Source: Periplaneta americana (lineage: Eukaryota; Arthropoda; Insecta; Blattodea; Blattidae). Taken from it: a stretch of DNA of 64,000 nucleotides. Under the pieces are notes generated by a model that was not told where the DNA came from, searched no databases, and saw nothing but the letters and a program-made list of their open reading frames with translations. The stretch covers positions 161,408,602 through 161,472,601 of the forward strand of contig NC_091132.1 in the NCBI RefSeq assembly GCF_040183065.1. The letters run 5' to 3'. The position numbers and the translations under genes were made by a program. Shown piece by piece: positions 11,755 to 23,540 of the stretch. Position 1 is the stretch's first letter. Each line of letters starts with the position of its first letter.

Positions 11755-12435
11755 TCTTAACTTTATTTCAATCGGTAATTATGAATGGAATTATAGGATG
11801 GGGTAGTTTATTTAAATGCAATTTTAATCCACTTTATTTATTACAGAAGAAAATAATTCAAATATATCTTCATAAACCTATTGATTTTCCATCTCAAAAA
11901 TTGTTTTTTGACTTTATAATGTTCTTAAAATAAGAAAAATTTATTATATTGTATTACTCGTAATAAAATTCTTACATAAATATTGAAATAATTTTGAATT
12001 CTATTCTCATGGTTATGAAACAAAAGATATGAATTCTTGAAGATTGTTTGAAGTAAAATACAACACTGCTACAGTATTTAATCATAGTAGTAATTTAGGC
12101 CCAAAAATATATAACAAATTTATATTTAATTATCCTAATCTTGTCAATTCTAATACTTCTTTTATTATATTTAAGAACTTATGTATGGAATTTATAAAAA
12201 TTAAAAAATTGGAAAATTAAATTTATATATTCTTATTGCGTAGTAGACATAGGACAAAGTAGTAATTTAGGCCCAAGAATTTATAACAAAGTCATATTTA
12301 AATATTCTAATCTTTTCAATTCTTATAGTTCTATTATTGCATTTAAAAAGTTAGGTATGTATTTTATAAAAATTAAAAATTTGTGAATTTAAAAGTATAT
12401 ATTTTTTATTGCTTAGTAGACATAGGACAAATTGT
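11755..12435 (+). pseudogene. LINE reverse-transcriptase C-terminal tail with tandem duplication
   Basis: Forward frames give YGI-like IMNGIIGWGSLFK, LQKKIIQIYLHKPIDFPS and NLGPKIYNKFI/NLGPRIYNKVIF, the connected motifs (GIIxWG, LQKKIIRI, GxKIYN) that end many LINE ORF2 proteins. Several frame breaks are present. The end is duplicated in tandem: 12086..12257 and 12258..12430, about 172 bp each and clearly diverged, so the LGPxIYN motif appears twice. It is an old 5'-truncated insertion. Confidence 0.6.
12086..12430 (+). repeat. 172-bp tandem duplication
   Basis: Two diverged units begin AGTAGTAATTTAGGCCCAA and end TTAGTAGACATAGGACAA or close variants. The duplication lies in the 3' end of a LINE relic. 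Confidence 0.75.
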
Positions 12436-12776
12436 ATTATATACTTTTTAATTTCAATTCAGGAATCCACCCCTGAGCACGAGTTCTACTCATTCAAGGG
12501 CGAGCTAAAGTGTGTCTCTTTATATTATAATTTATGTTATAATTATTAGGAAAACGAACATTTGAACTAAGTAAGGCACAAAATATACATCGGGTAGCTT
12601 TCAATTCCTGCATACGCTATAATTTTTAGTCCAAAAAGGCATGTTCAATTGATTGCGTTTCGTGCGCTATTGCATGCATTCCATGAATGCGTAAAATTGA
12701 ATGAAAAGTTGAACTGTTAGATGCACCTTCTGCTTTCGTCATCCTTGCTCCAACTAAACGGTCCTTTTCTTCACAG

Positions 12777-14190
12777 CATTAGACTGCCAGGTTACTCCAA
12801 CAATATTGCAGATGGTGGGTACCGAAACGCAGGCGGAAAGCAATACAAATGTAAAGAGTGTTGCAAATTGTTTCTCGACCCGGCAAAACTAAAAAGCCAT
12901 GCTCTTTTACACAAACGCAAGAGGCAATTCAGTTGCAATTTATGTGGTAAAAAGTTTTTGCAACGTGGGAACCTCAAGAGACATGCAGTCGTACACACAG
13001 GGGAGAAGCCATTCAGTTGTGATGTATGTGGGAAGTATTTTTCATCAGTTGGAAGTCGCAATAGACATTTATCGTTACATTCAGGCGAAAAGCCATTCAG
13101 CTGTGATGTGTGTGGAAAACCTTTTGCAACATTCGAAAGTTGCAATAGACATATTATAACCGTACACACAGGGGATGGGCATTTCGATTGCGATGTGTGT
13201 GGGAAGAAATTTTGGGAATCCAGTAATCTGAAAAATCATATACGTGTACACACTGGTGAGAAGCCATTCAAATGCGAAGTTTGTGGGACATGTTTTACGT
13301 TTGTTTCAGGTCTGAAAAGGCATGCTAACACTCACAAACGTCAGAAGCCATTAAAGTGCGAAATATGTGGGAAAACATGTGATCGGTCGGTTAACCTCAA
13401 AACAAATACACTCGCACGCACGGGCGAGAACGTATTTATTTGTGATATGTGCGAGAATATCGTTCCGAATTGGTAAAATTGAGTGATGATGGAATCATAC
13501 AGCCAAGCGAGAAGCCAATCCGCTGTGATTTGTGTGGAAAAACTTTCTCGCAGAAGGATTATTTAAAACTGCATTTACGCGTACACCTTGGCTTCAAGCC
13601 ATTCAAATGCGATGTTTGTGGGAAAGTATTTTTGTCTTCTGGCAAGAGTTTCACTTATACAAATTTCAAAAGGCACGCGCTCATAGACATAGGCAAGCAG
13701 CCTTTCACTTGTGATATGTGTGAGAAGTCATATAGGCGGTTGGCAAGTCTTAAGAAGCATGCACTAGTACACTTAGGCCAAAAACAGTTACGTTGCGACG
13801 TTTGTGGTGTACACTTCCCATTTTCTTCACATCTTAAGAAACATTTAAGCACACACGCACTTAACAAGAATCTCACTTGCGGTATTGGTGGTCAACTTTT
13901 TTTCTCTACTCGAGATCTTAAAAGACATGTCGCAACGCACGGCGTTGACAAGCCATTCAAATGCGATGTTTGTAGGAGAACCTTCTCTAAGTCTTACAGC
14001 CTCGTAAGTCATTCTTTGTCACACACAGGTGAGGATACTCAAATGCAACGACTACGGAAAGCTGTACGCGTGTTCGAATTTTCTGAAAAGACATGCACGC
14101 GTACAAACAAGCAGTAAGACGAAAAATTCCCACGTGTGTGAGAAATTAGTCTTATCAGGTTTGAAATGCCATTCACGCCATCATACAGCC
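12777..14190 (+). pseudogene. Zinc-finger exon of gene 1: about 15 C2H2 fingers, frameshifted
   Basis: Fingers 1-7 read in one frame to 13440 (YKCKECCKLF, FSCNLCGKKF, FSCDVCGKYF, FSCDVCGKPF, FDCDVCGKKF, FKCEVCGTCF, LKCEICGKTC). The frame breaks in the finger beginning FICDMC (near 13450). Six more fingers continue in the next frame from IRCDLCGKTF (13518) to about 14030. A second shift near 14039 is followed by LKCNDYGKLYACSNFLKRH, then decayed sequence. Several fingers have lost ligands: LKTNTLART lacks both His, HALIDIG lacks the last His, and CGIGG lacks the second Cys. Linkers TGEKP are partly eroded. The start was set at the 12777 acceptor (TTCACAG|C) because it keeps phase with exon C. 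Confidence 0.85.
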
Positions 14191-15250
14191 TTGGACGTAT
14201 TGTAATACGTTTGTCGCCTTCTGGAAGTATCAAAATACGTGCAAACTTAAACACAGACAAAATAAAAGTGTCACGCATTATCTGTAGTCTGTCATTATGT
14301 CTGTAAATCCAGACATCATTTTCAACTACTATATTTCGTTGCTATTTTATGTGGTTTTGAGATAATCCAAATTGTGTAGGTATGGGAGAAGAATATTCGA
14401 AGATATTTCGCGAATATTTTGTGTTGCAGCTGATACAGTGTCACGTCGTAAACAGTGTAGAAAGATATTTTGTATATGTGTGGAAAAAATAAAAAAAATT
14501 CTGTTTACATCTTTTGTGTTAATTGTGTATTTATACAGGATGTTAGGGGTATAAATGCCATCCTTTTCACAGTCTTCGGGGTGGTCTGCAGAGTCAAAAA
14601 ATGTTCATACTACATAGGCTCAAAACTTTAAAGTGTTCCCAGAAAAAATATCTCTTTATTTTGTTTGTGTTAGACTATTTATATCGTTAGTAAAATTACG
14701 AAAACAGTTACATCAATAGGTATATCTAGCAAAAAGTTAATACTAGTTTAAATATATATTTATTTGCTCTATTAGGTTTTCGTGAAATTAAGTAATAATG
14801 CATACTTGAATTTGTTAATATTTTGTCGTGAGAGACGTGGCAATATATTCGGGAGGATTCATGCAGCTGACAGTACTTTGCACAGATGTGTACATCTCAG
14901 GTGAGTTCAAGCTCCCTGTCCATAGGTCTCCTGCCTAGTGAATGGCAGTTCAGTACAGGTATTCGATAAAAAAAAACTTACACTGCCAGTCACATGCAAA
15001 TCTGACTTTCAGGTAGTAACTCTCTGTAAAGCAGGGTTGAATGCCACTGTCACAATTTTTCCTTTATATCCACACAACTCAAGTGGGGTTAGAAGATGCC
15101 AGAACCCAACTTTGAGTGCACAAAAATTCTGTGTGACTTAAATTGTGGCTTCCTGTTAACGTACCTCCAGTAACAAATATATTATGCAAATCTGGCTTTC
15201 AGGTAGTAGCCCCCTATAAAGCAGGTTAGAATAATTTCAAGGAAAAATTG

Positions 15251-15325
15251 TTCCGGGGCCGGGTATCGACCCCGGGTCCTTTCGCTTAGCGCACGAATGC
15301 TCTACCGACTGAGCTACTCCAGGAA
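15251..15325 (-). repeat. tRNA-like module (a)
   Basis: On the minus strand it folds as a cloverleaf-like sequence: TAGCTCAGTCGGTAGAGCA (D-arm, box A), TTCGTGCGCTAAGCGAA (anticodon arm with C at position 33) and GGTCGATACCC (box B-like). It is followed by GGAACAATTTTTCCTT. Two related copies within 500 bp show that it is a dispersed tRNA-derived module, not a working tRNA. Confidence 0.65.
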
Positions 15326-15454
15326 CTTTACACGACACCGTCACAATTTTTCCTTTATATCCACACAAGTCAAATGGGCTCACAAGACAACAGAACCCAA
15401 CTTTGAGTGCACACAAATTCTGTGTGACTTAAATTGTGACTGTGTCTTGTATAG

Positions 15455-15529
15455 TTCCTCGTGTAGTTTAGTCGGTAGTGCATTCGTGCGCTAAGCGAAG
15501 GGTCCCACGATCGATATCCGGCCCCAGAA
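15455..15529 (+). repeat. tRNA-like module (b), degenerate
   Basis: Forward copy of the same module: TAGTTTAGTCGGTAGTGCA, then TTCGTGCGCTAAGCGAA, then GATCGATATCCGG, followed by the same GAACAATTTTTTCTTGAAAT tail. The D-arm is mismatched. Confidence 0.6.
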
Positions 15530-15744
15530 CAATTTTTTCTTGAAATTATTCAAACATGCTTTACAGAGGCTACTACGTAAATGTCAGATTTGCATAATAT
15601 ATACGTTAGTGGAGGTACGTTAACAGGAAGCCACAATTTAAGTCACACAGAATTTGTGTGCACTCAAAATTGGGTTCTGGCGTTTTGTCAGCCCATTTGA
15701 ATGTTATGGATATAAAGGAAAAATTGTCACGGTGTCGTGTATAG

Positions 15745-15819
15745 TTCCTGGGATAGCTCAGTCGGTAGAGAATTTGTGTGCTAAGCGAAAGATCCCGGTA
15801 TCGATACCCGGGCCCGGAA
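15745..15819 (+). repeat. tRNA-like module (c)
   Basis: Forward copy with a good D-arm (TAGCTCAGTCGGTAGAGAA) and box B (GTATCGATACCCGGG), and the shared GAACAATTTTTCCTTCAATT tail. Blocks resembling ACACAGAATTTGTGTGCACT recur between the modules in both orientations. Confidence 0.6.
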
Positions 15820-16507
15820 CAATTTTTCCTTCAATTATTCAATGTCAGTCACAGTTCAGGAATATCATATGTTATAAAATTATTTGGAAAGTTGTCGTAA
15901 TTCAAATGTGGCAAGAACGATGTACAATCAACGTTTTCCGGAAAGAAAGTCACCTTATCGGCGAACTTCTGTAGGAGTTTCGCAATGATTATTAGAAACT
16001 GGGAGTCTCTTTCCCCGCTTCGAAAATCACACAACTAGAAATTTATTTTAAAATGATCCTGCTTTACGGAAGCTGGAGAGATTAATTTTGCATTAGAAAA
16101 AAGTTCGTGTGATTTTTTGCGGTATACCGTTATTGTTAATTTTTAATTACAATAAAAATGTAGCAATATTGTTAAATAAAATGGAAATTTATCACAATGT
16201 TCAATTAATGAGAATTATTCAGTTTGAATTTGCTGCTCCTTTTATGTAAACAAGAGTTGTTCTAGTCCGCCCCTGCATTAGAACAGCATCAGTATTGTAT
16301 TGGTATATCTGTATCCGCTTGAACTGTACTGGGTACTTGCAAACCCGTATTCACCATCCAGCAATATTGCCGTATCTCTATTATTGTAAACTTTAACATT
16401 TAATTAAGTATTACAGTTAGAGAAAATTGTGAGGACATTTTTTTCTTTCTTTTGTCATGAATAATGATCACTTGAAATAATGGCACTTATACCCCGTATA
16501 CCCTGTA

Positions 16508-17258
16508 TACCCATACTCGGAACAGCGGAAAACCTTACAGATTAGAAACGCTAATGTCGTGTTTGGGTAGTCTCCTGCAGAAATTTAGAGTGTATTCCGC
16601 ATCATATACAAAATGGAACACATAAATGGATCGTAAAAATGTGTGCACCAGTGGGATGTTCTGGAATCAGTAGCTATCGATAGGTTATTTCATCGATTTT
16701 TCTTCCGTATGGTGTATAATTTACAATTAGGAAAGGTATCATGTATCATCCCTGGTATTAATTATAATTTTTAAAAACTGTTTCACTTTGTTTAGAATTT
16801 CGAGCATACTTAAACGTAACTTATTAAATTTATTGGCAATGCTGTCAGAATTCTAAAGCCCAGATTCTCTTGAGACTGCTAGGAAATTCCCATTCAGACA
16901 CAAAAAATCTCTCCCTTTTACCAAAATGAAATATTCAGAACAGATTGCAACAACAGAATAACGTCAATTTAGTACCGGTAATTATAGTAAGTGCAACAGA
17001 CAGTGCTTATGATCAAGAGATAACTATAATAATATGAAGGTATTTAATTTTCTGTACTTTATAACATTCTTATGAATTAAAAAAATCTTTACAACCTTTT
17101 CCCAATATGACATCTGTCTAGAAAGCAATGCAGAAAAAAAATGAATTTAATAATGGGTTATAATGTAGTGCATATAAAAATAGCTGTATATTCATAAACA
17201 TACATCATTCGCCCTGGAAACATTCATTTCCACAATGTCCAACCATAGTAGTAACATG
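16508..17258. other. Intergenic, nothing identified
   Basis: No supported gene or paired termini in this AT-rich stretch. Confidence 0.4.
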
Positions 17259-17260
17259 TA

Positions 17261-18301
17261 GGGGAGAAGTGGGTACAGTGAGACATTTTTTATTAGATGG
17301 TAAATTTTGATGTTGAAATGTTTGTAACAGTGGAGTTGTATGATACATGAGTAAATTAACAGTATTTTCATACTCGATTTGATTCCAGTAATAAAGGTGA
17401 GTGATGAAGAAATAATTCGTATTTTTTCGCCCTAGGAGTAAAATTTTGGCTTGTGTTTAATGAAGGTTATATTGGATATGCAAATGAAATGGAAATATGA
17501 ATGTTTTGTTATCTAATACAGTACTATGGTATTTGACGTTATGTTTGCAAAGTTTCGTCTTTCTTATTTTGATTTTGAAGTGATGGCGCCATTTTTAAAC
17601 GAACTATGCGTAAAGGGAACTGTGAGACATGCCATTGAAGGGTACACTGAGACGTCTCACTGTCCCCATGTACCAATGATTTGCAAAAACAAACTGTGCT
17701 TATATTACATTTATCAGTAACTAACATTAAAAATGAACGTACTAGTAACCAATTTAGGAACTATAGCTTAAAATAAAGGATACATTACATTTTAATGATT
17801 TCATAAATAAAAAATTATTCAGAAAATTTAACAAAATGTTCAAAAATAATCAAGAATTAAATTAAATTCTTATAATTATAAGCTTTGTTGTCACCAAAAA
17901 TTCAATGGAAAATTCACTTTTCCAAATGTTCCAGATGTTTCAATGGTTTCGAAGTCAGACATCAAAATGATTATAAATAAGTCTACAGAACATGGTAAGA
18001 TAAAGAGACTGCAAATTTCTTTCCTTTTGAAATAAATGTAAATCATTTCAATGTCCGTTAATAGACACTGTGATGTCTCACTGTACCCTCCTGAATGGGA
18101 ACAGTGAGACATTTGAATTTTTTTGACAAACACGCATTGTATATTATGTCCTTTATCTATTAACATTTTTGTTTATGTATTATTGTACTCCATGTTTTAA
18201 TGTATATTTCTATTGCACTTGATTTAAAAAAAAAATATTTGAAATTTCACTTGCATACATATGTCGTAATATTTTGTGTCTCACTGTATCCACTACTCCC
18301 C
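17261..18301. mobile_element. TA-flanked TIR element with repeated cagtgagac motifs
   Basis: Left end GGGGAGAAGTGGGTACAGTG and the complement of the right end GGGGAGTAGTGGATACAGTG match over about 26 bp and are bordered by TA on both sides. The motif CAGTGAGAC or its complement recurs inside (near 17275, 17645-17665, 18068-18085, 18103 and 18280). No transposase is visible; probably a non-autonomous Tc1/mariner-type element of about 1 kb. Confidence 0.65.
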
Positions 18302-18303
18302 TA

Positions 18304-19683
18304 CCGGTATTTTAGTATTCTATTTTCATTTCTTCTATTTCTAATTTGTATAATTAACTTATACTGGTTCTGTTTCTTTAAAAAAAAACTGAATTTTTTC
18401 GATCTTAAAATAGAATATTAAAGACAGCTGCGTATGTTATTTTTATATGAAAACCAAGTCGTAGACATGAATAAGATATTATTGGCCACAAACATGATAC
18501 TCATTGCTTGACTTGTGCCTATCAAAGTCTCAATAATAATAGTGATACAGAATTGCTCTATTCAGATGTAATACACAATCGTTGTTTAGCAGATAATAGC
18601 TACAAGAAGAAACATAAAAATATAGACGTCATTCATAAAAAGTCTAGAAGATGTAAATTTATACTACGTGTATATGGAAAGTTGTAAATTGCAGATAATA
18701 AAGAAGTTCACCAGACTTCAAAAAATCCCGAATTTGTAAGAAAGCTATCATCATCCCGCCAAGTATCTGAAATTCACGTATCGCGTGATTTTTCCCGCCA
18801 TCTGATAGCACTGCATATCAGAAAGTTTTGACACCCTAGTTGTACTCTAAAGAGTTAATACTACGTCGATGTCAGTAGTGACGTATATGCTGACATATTG
18901 AAGTTTCTAAAAGTTCGGAAAGAATCGTAAGCGATTGGGACATGTGTTCCTTTAACGTCCTCAACTGGAGTGCTAGGAATTTCAACGAAAAATTATTTTC
19001 TGAGCCTTGTACTTCGGCCTGAATAGCACTGGGGAACAAATTTTTTTCTCATTTTCTATTGCGTGAGACTTTTCAACTGTTTCAGCGTATTTTTCATCGC
19101 TAATTTCAAATTGAAATCGTTTCTCCTGTACAAGTCATAGTTATCACGCTATTTAACACTTTAATTTTTGCACGAAAGGACACCTTTGGGTATTTTCAGC
19201 TAAAGAAAGGCGAGTTCACCTGCTATACAAGCATTAAATTTTCAGTCACGTGTATTAGGTTATGTTTGTGTTATTTTCTGCTTATACAGCGAGTAGCATG
19301 GGATTTTCTTCGTGTATGTGCTATCTACGACCAAATATTGTGCGATTCACGAATTTCAATCTTCATGAGCCGCCACTGATTAGCGGGCTATATAAGCAGC
19401 CAGGGGAAGCGATCAAGTTGGCAGTGGTGATGGAATACATTTACAAAAATAATACCGGTAAAAGCCTACAGCGTATTATGCAATGTATTTTGTTCTAATA
19501 CTTAATATTCTAGTCTCTTAATGTTCTCCATTTTCTACATAATATGTAACTCATGCCTATATTCAGAGTTCAATATTTATAGACTTTATCACAGCAGAAT
19601 TTGAACTCGTGCAGTTCAAAGAGCAGTAAATTCAAACACGGCAGTCATATTTATAGTCGAAAAAATATAAAAAAGACGGCATA
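18304..19683. other. Intergenic, no recognised gene
   Basis: A 78-codon open frame at 19262..19498 exists but resembles nothing I know and has no flanking splice or repeat evidence. The rest is AT-rich. Confidence 0.35.
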
Positions 19684-20421
19684 TAGGGTGACCTCACCAG
19701 TAGTTGACCGGGACCCAGTTGTTGACCATATGGGAATGTTTTAATTAAAAATAAGCATTTTGGCAACAATGAAAAATATTTCTTCAGTTATATATAATCT
19801 TTAACATCTCTTTGTTTCATATGGCAACAGTATAACACGAAATTATGGTTTTACATAAAGCAGGAAATTTGGGAAACAAAGCTTGTGTTTGCAGTATGGC
19901 TTCAGCTGGTGCTTGCTATTAGGGAAGTGTTGTAGCAGGTGTACAGAAATATGAACACTGCTCTGAAATATAATTATATTATATTGAATGAATGCATATT
20001 TTGCCTTCTACATAAGCTATAGAAACTATGTATACAAACATTTTCAGTTTTTAATAGTTCTTATGAGTAATTAGTAGGGGTGGTCATTTACTAGTTCTTA
20101 ATTTTTATCAAGCACCAGTAGTTGACCAGACCGGTCGACTACTGGACCAGTTTAAAATAAAGTGATATCCAGTAGTTGTCCATAACTTGCAAATGTGATC
20201 CTTCCTTTATATGTAAATCATGTAGATTGTATGTAATCTGTGTTTTAAATGTTTGCAACTATTTCTTATGACTAGGTCAAAAAATGGAAAAAAAATTCTT
20301 CAAATAATATATAAAATAATCCTAAAATAATGGAGTTAAGGATGCTCAAATGACTTTATTCCAATTCGAATATTGCAAGAAAATACGAAATACTACATTT
20401 CACCCTGACTAATAAGCTGAA

Positions 20422-20693
20422 ATCCACACGTGTGGAGTAATAGTAAGGCATCTGGCCACGAAACCAGGTGGCCCAGATCCGATTCCCGGTCGGGGCAAGT
20501 TACCTGTTTGAATGTTTGAGGGTTTTTTTCCGGGGTTTTTCTTCAACCCAATATGAGTAAATGCTGGGTAACTTTCGGTGCTGGACCTCGGACTCATTTC
20601 ACCAGCATTATTACCTCCATGTCATTCAGACACTAGATAAACTAAGATGTTGATAAAGCATTGTAAAATAACCTACTAAAATAAATAAAAATG
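20422..20693 (+). mobile_element. tRNA-derived SINE, copy 1
   Basis: Starts TCCACACGTGTGGAGTAATA with a tRNA-like head (box B GATCCGATTCCCGGTCGGGG), then the conserved body (CAACCCAATATGAGTAAATG, GGGTAACTTTCGGTGCTGG, GATGTTGATAAAGCATTG), and ends in an A-rich tail. The 7-bp duplication AGCTGAA flanks it (20415-20421 and 20694-20700). It is more diverged than the copies at 33951, 41187 and 57544 and is nested in the pogo-like element. Confidence 0.85.
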
Positions 20694-20749
20694 AGCTGAA
20701 GGATAGAATGCCTCCCCCTAAATTGATGGCCACCGTAGTTGCCAAATTG

Positions 20750-21293
20750 TGTGCAGAAAATAAAATTCTTCTGTTTGTCTTGCTTATAAATGCTACACAC
20801 ATTCTATAACCTGCTGATATTTCTGTATTTGAGATCTTAAAAACTGGATGGAAAAATGCAGTTGAGGATTTGCCATATAAGTATTAGAGATGTGCAGTAT
20901 AAAAAACAAATTTTCGTCAGTCACTAGAGTGAATGTTCGATGAAAGAGCCACTCCAGAATGTTTTCCGTAAATGCGGCATCTTTCCACTTGATACAAATT
21001 TAGTAGATTATTCTCAATGTATGAGCCTTGAGTTTGTGTGTGTTGATGGAAATGGAACTGTAAACCTCAAACCAGCAAAGTTTAATGTGAAATTCCAGAT
21101 GTATTTGGAATCGGCTATGAAAGCTGGATGCACTGAAGAATTTAGAACTATTGTAGATAATGAAAATTGGATTGGAGATGACGTGGCATTTGATCTCTCC
21201 TGCAATTGGTTAAAATTACGGAAAATATGCATACAACCCATTAATTCTAACAATACTGCTGATGGTGCCATATTGACTTGTCAAAAACACTAA
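20750..21293 (+). pseudogene. Pogo-like transposase fragment (DDE_1, C-terminal half)
   Basis: Forward reading ENKILLFVLLINATHIL, PADISVFEILKTGWKNAVED, then the open frame from 20940 with PLQNVFRKCGIFPLDTNLVD and YSQC. These match the end of the DDE_1 core of pogo/Tigger/jerky proteins (THILQPLD, then the FRKxGIFPxNP-x-VDYSKC block). There are stops before 20940; the N-terminal half and the first catalytic acids are not recognisable. A lysine-rich and acidic tail continues to about 21650. Confidence 0.75.
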
Positions 21294-22275
21294 TGTTGAA
21301 GAAGCACAGCAAAATGGAGAAGAAATGCAGACTGAGGAAATGCAGCAGAAAAATGTGTTTACAACATGAGATTATGAGTAACAGGTGGCTAAAATATCAT
21401 TAGGATTTAAATGTTAACAAAAAGAAAGAAATACGGAGGAAAGGTAGAAAAAACAATGTGGAGAAAAGAAAAGAGACGGAAGTAATCAGGGAAGATCAGA
21501 TAGCAAAAATTCTAAAAAAAAAAAAAAAAACCAAAGGCCTCTCAGTCAGATTGCTCTGAGTTTGAGCTAGAATTCCAGACTTCATCATTGGACTCTGATG
21601 ACATGCCTTTGGACATTTCTGAGGAAGCTAGCAACAACCAAAGCAGTGGCGATGAGAACCATATGAAATATGGGTCGTAGGGCATTGTGAAATATATATC
21701 GAGGGAAACTTGTCATTTACTTTGTGGGAAAAGTGGTGAAGAAAGAGGAAGAAGATTTTGATGTATTTGCTCACCAAGTAGCTGGAAATGTATTCACGTG
21801 GCTGGCACAAGAAGATACTGATACTATATCTCAGGATAGAGTGCAGTGTACTTTTCCTGAACGCAGGAAAACTATGAAAAAGACACACTTACGGGGATTC
21901 ATATTTTCAGTTTTATAGGTTAAAATCTTGGTTAGTATGTAAATGCATTTTTATGTAATAGAATATGTGTCTCTTCTGTGTTAAAATAGCTATATCTAAT
22001 TTTTTGTAGTAGTGGTCAACTATTGGTCGAAAACTGGTCATTTACTCTGACACATTGCGGTCAACTACTGGTATTTTTGTAAGCCACTAGTTTAAAAATA
22101 AATTTCATCATGTTACATTGCTTTACACAAACATTGAATAGCACCATTGCTTTTGTCAATATTTTATTGTAATTTTACTGTAGATATCTTTTCCTTGTGA
22201 CTTTACCTTCAAACAAAATGGACATTTAAGAAACGAATGTTCCTTAACTGGTCAACTACTGGTGAGCTCACCCTA

Positions 22276-23540
22276 TCTAAAGATGTTTTGTGCGTGCAGA
22301 ACGTTCAGTTTGGGGACCAGTAACAACAGTGTGGAATGAGGTAAGAAACATTACCTATTCAAATTTTAAAACTAAGGAGTTGCAGTAATAGGCCTGCTAC
22401 TAACTTGTATTCTTTGGCGTGATTGTTAATGATTATTATTGTTACATTTTCGCCATAACATCTGTATGATGGAATTAAAATTTAGGATATTTCCAAGGTA
22501 TTTTATCAAGCTGGGACATAAGTAATATTCACCAAATATAATACACAATTAAAATTATTAACACTAAGGTATAATTATTTTAAATTTCCTAATGTAACCT
22601 GATAACATGTTCTCAAAGTATTATGTATAATGACAAGCGCGAAACGAGTCAGGGCTACTAATTTAATACACTTAGAGAGTTACGTAGGATAGAAATTTAA
22701 TCGTTTATCTATATGTTTCTAATGACTGTGTACTACGTACTATGTTTTGAAGACTACACTGTGTACACAATATGCATTTAGTTCGATCCTTAATGCTTCT
22801 CCCTATATTATATGTTAAAGCACAGAATACAACTCATCTCTGTGGAATTCCACGTAAAACAGCATTTCTGGGATCTGTTATTATTTTTGATTGTTCATTT
22901 GAAGCTGTTTTTCTCTGAAGTTATATTGGAATTTCATCTTAAATTTTCTTCCATTCTGACATCATATATTCATTTAGCAAAGCGATTTCTTCTATGATGG
23001 GCAATACTTCGTTTTCAGTGATAAGGATGACAAGGTGTTTCTTCTATGACTGATCATTGGTCTAGGTTCTTCTTTGCAGGTGGTTTGACTTAGATATGTT
23101 TCCGAGGATTGCATGGAAGTATAGCACTTGAATTTGTAACGGCATGAGTGGGTATGTTGTTTGAACTGTAAAATAACGGAATGTAAAATTTCAAAGTTTG
23201 CAATATTATCGGTATTTTATTACAAATCGGGAAATTCTCCCTTTTTGGTCTCGGTGCCTGGCGTCCAGGTAATTTTTGTCGGGAAGCACAATCAGTATCT
23301 TCTCTGATGTTTACTTCATTACTTCAGTATTTTCTTATATTTTACATGCTTTCAATAGCAAGTTAATCTCTTGTAATATTACTACTTTTCGTGATTTAAT
23401 GAGTGCTGATATTGTGAATCGTTTTCATCCTCAGTTATCTTACATAATTCTATGATATGTGATAAAACATTTACTCCTCACGGTATTAATTTTCATCTGG
23501 CTAGACGCCATGGATCTTCGCAAGAATCGATAATACAGGA
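22276..23540. other. Intergenic, nothing identified
   Basis: AT-rich, without supported genes. Confidence 0.4.

Larger units (their letters stand above)
5596..14190 (+). pseudogene. C2H2 zinc-finger gene 1 (four exons; finger exon frameshifted)
   Basis: Exon A is 5596..5693 (ATG at 5601, MDVIKMEPGSD...). Exon B is 6280..6417 (EGNLLDLDVTKLKTECIDD...). Exon C is 6741..6820 (EEFCELDQVKQVKLEV...). Exon D is 12777..about 14190 (fingers). All junctions have AG/GT borders and phases 0, 0 and 2 agree: ...EVLTE + AG|C gives S, then IRLPGYSN. The first three exons match, in length and sequence, those of two paralogues at 32.3-46.2 kb and 52.7-64 kb, which supports a real gene family. The module is acidic and carries several psi-K-x-E sites. 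It is not KRAB, ZAD or BTB. The last intron (about 6 kb) is filled with hAT, pogo-like and LINE relics. The finger exon shows at least two frame breaks, so this copy is probably dead or truncated. Confidence 0.8.
14536..16505. mobile_element. TA-flanked TIR element (Tc1/mariner-type ends) with nested tRNA-like repeats
   Basis: Left end CAGGATGTTAGGGGTATAA and the complement of the right end CAGGGTATACGGGGTATAA match over about 26 bp (to ...TGCCAT). Each is bordered by TA (14534-14535 and 16506-16507). No transposase was recognised inside. The middle (about 14.94-15.85 kb) is a patchwork of repeated blocks with three tRNA-like modules. Confidence 0.65.
19686..22273 (+). mobile_element. Pogo-like (Tc1/mariner superfamily) element with nested SINE
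   Basis: Ends GGGTGACCTCACCAGTAGTT and, on the complement, GGGTGAGCTCACCAGTAGTT are nearly identical over about 26 bp and bordered by TA (19684-19685 and 22274-22275). The motif AGTAGTTGACC appears several times near the left end (19701, 19719, 20107, 20160) and inverted near the right end (22015, 22068, 22250). A decayed DDE_1-type transposase lies at 20750-21293, and a SINE is inserted at 20422-20693. Confidence 0.8.

Noticed and set aside
15251-15819. Functional tRNA genes
   Set aside because: The cloverleaf is imperfect, position 33 is C rather than T, copies are repeated in both orientations and share a repeat tail. They are treated as tRNA-derived repeats.
19262-19498. 78-codon frame near 19.3 kb
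   Set aside because: No family resemblance and no supporting context; could not be separated from chance.
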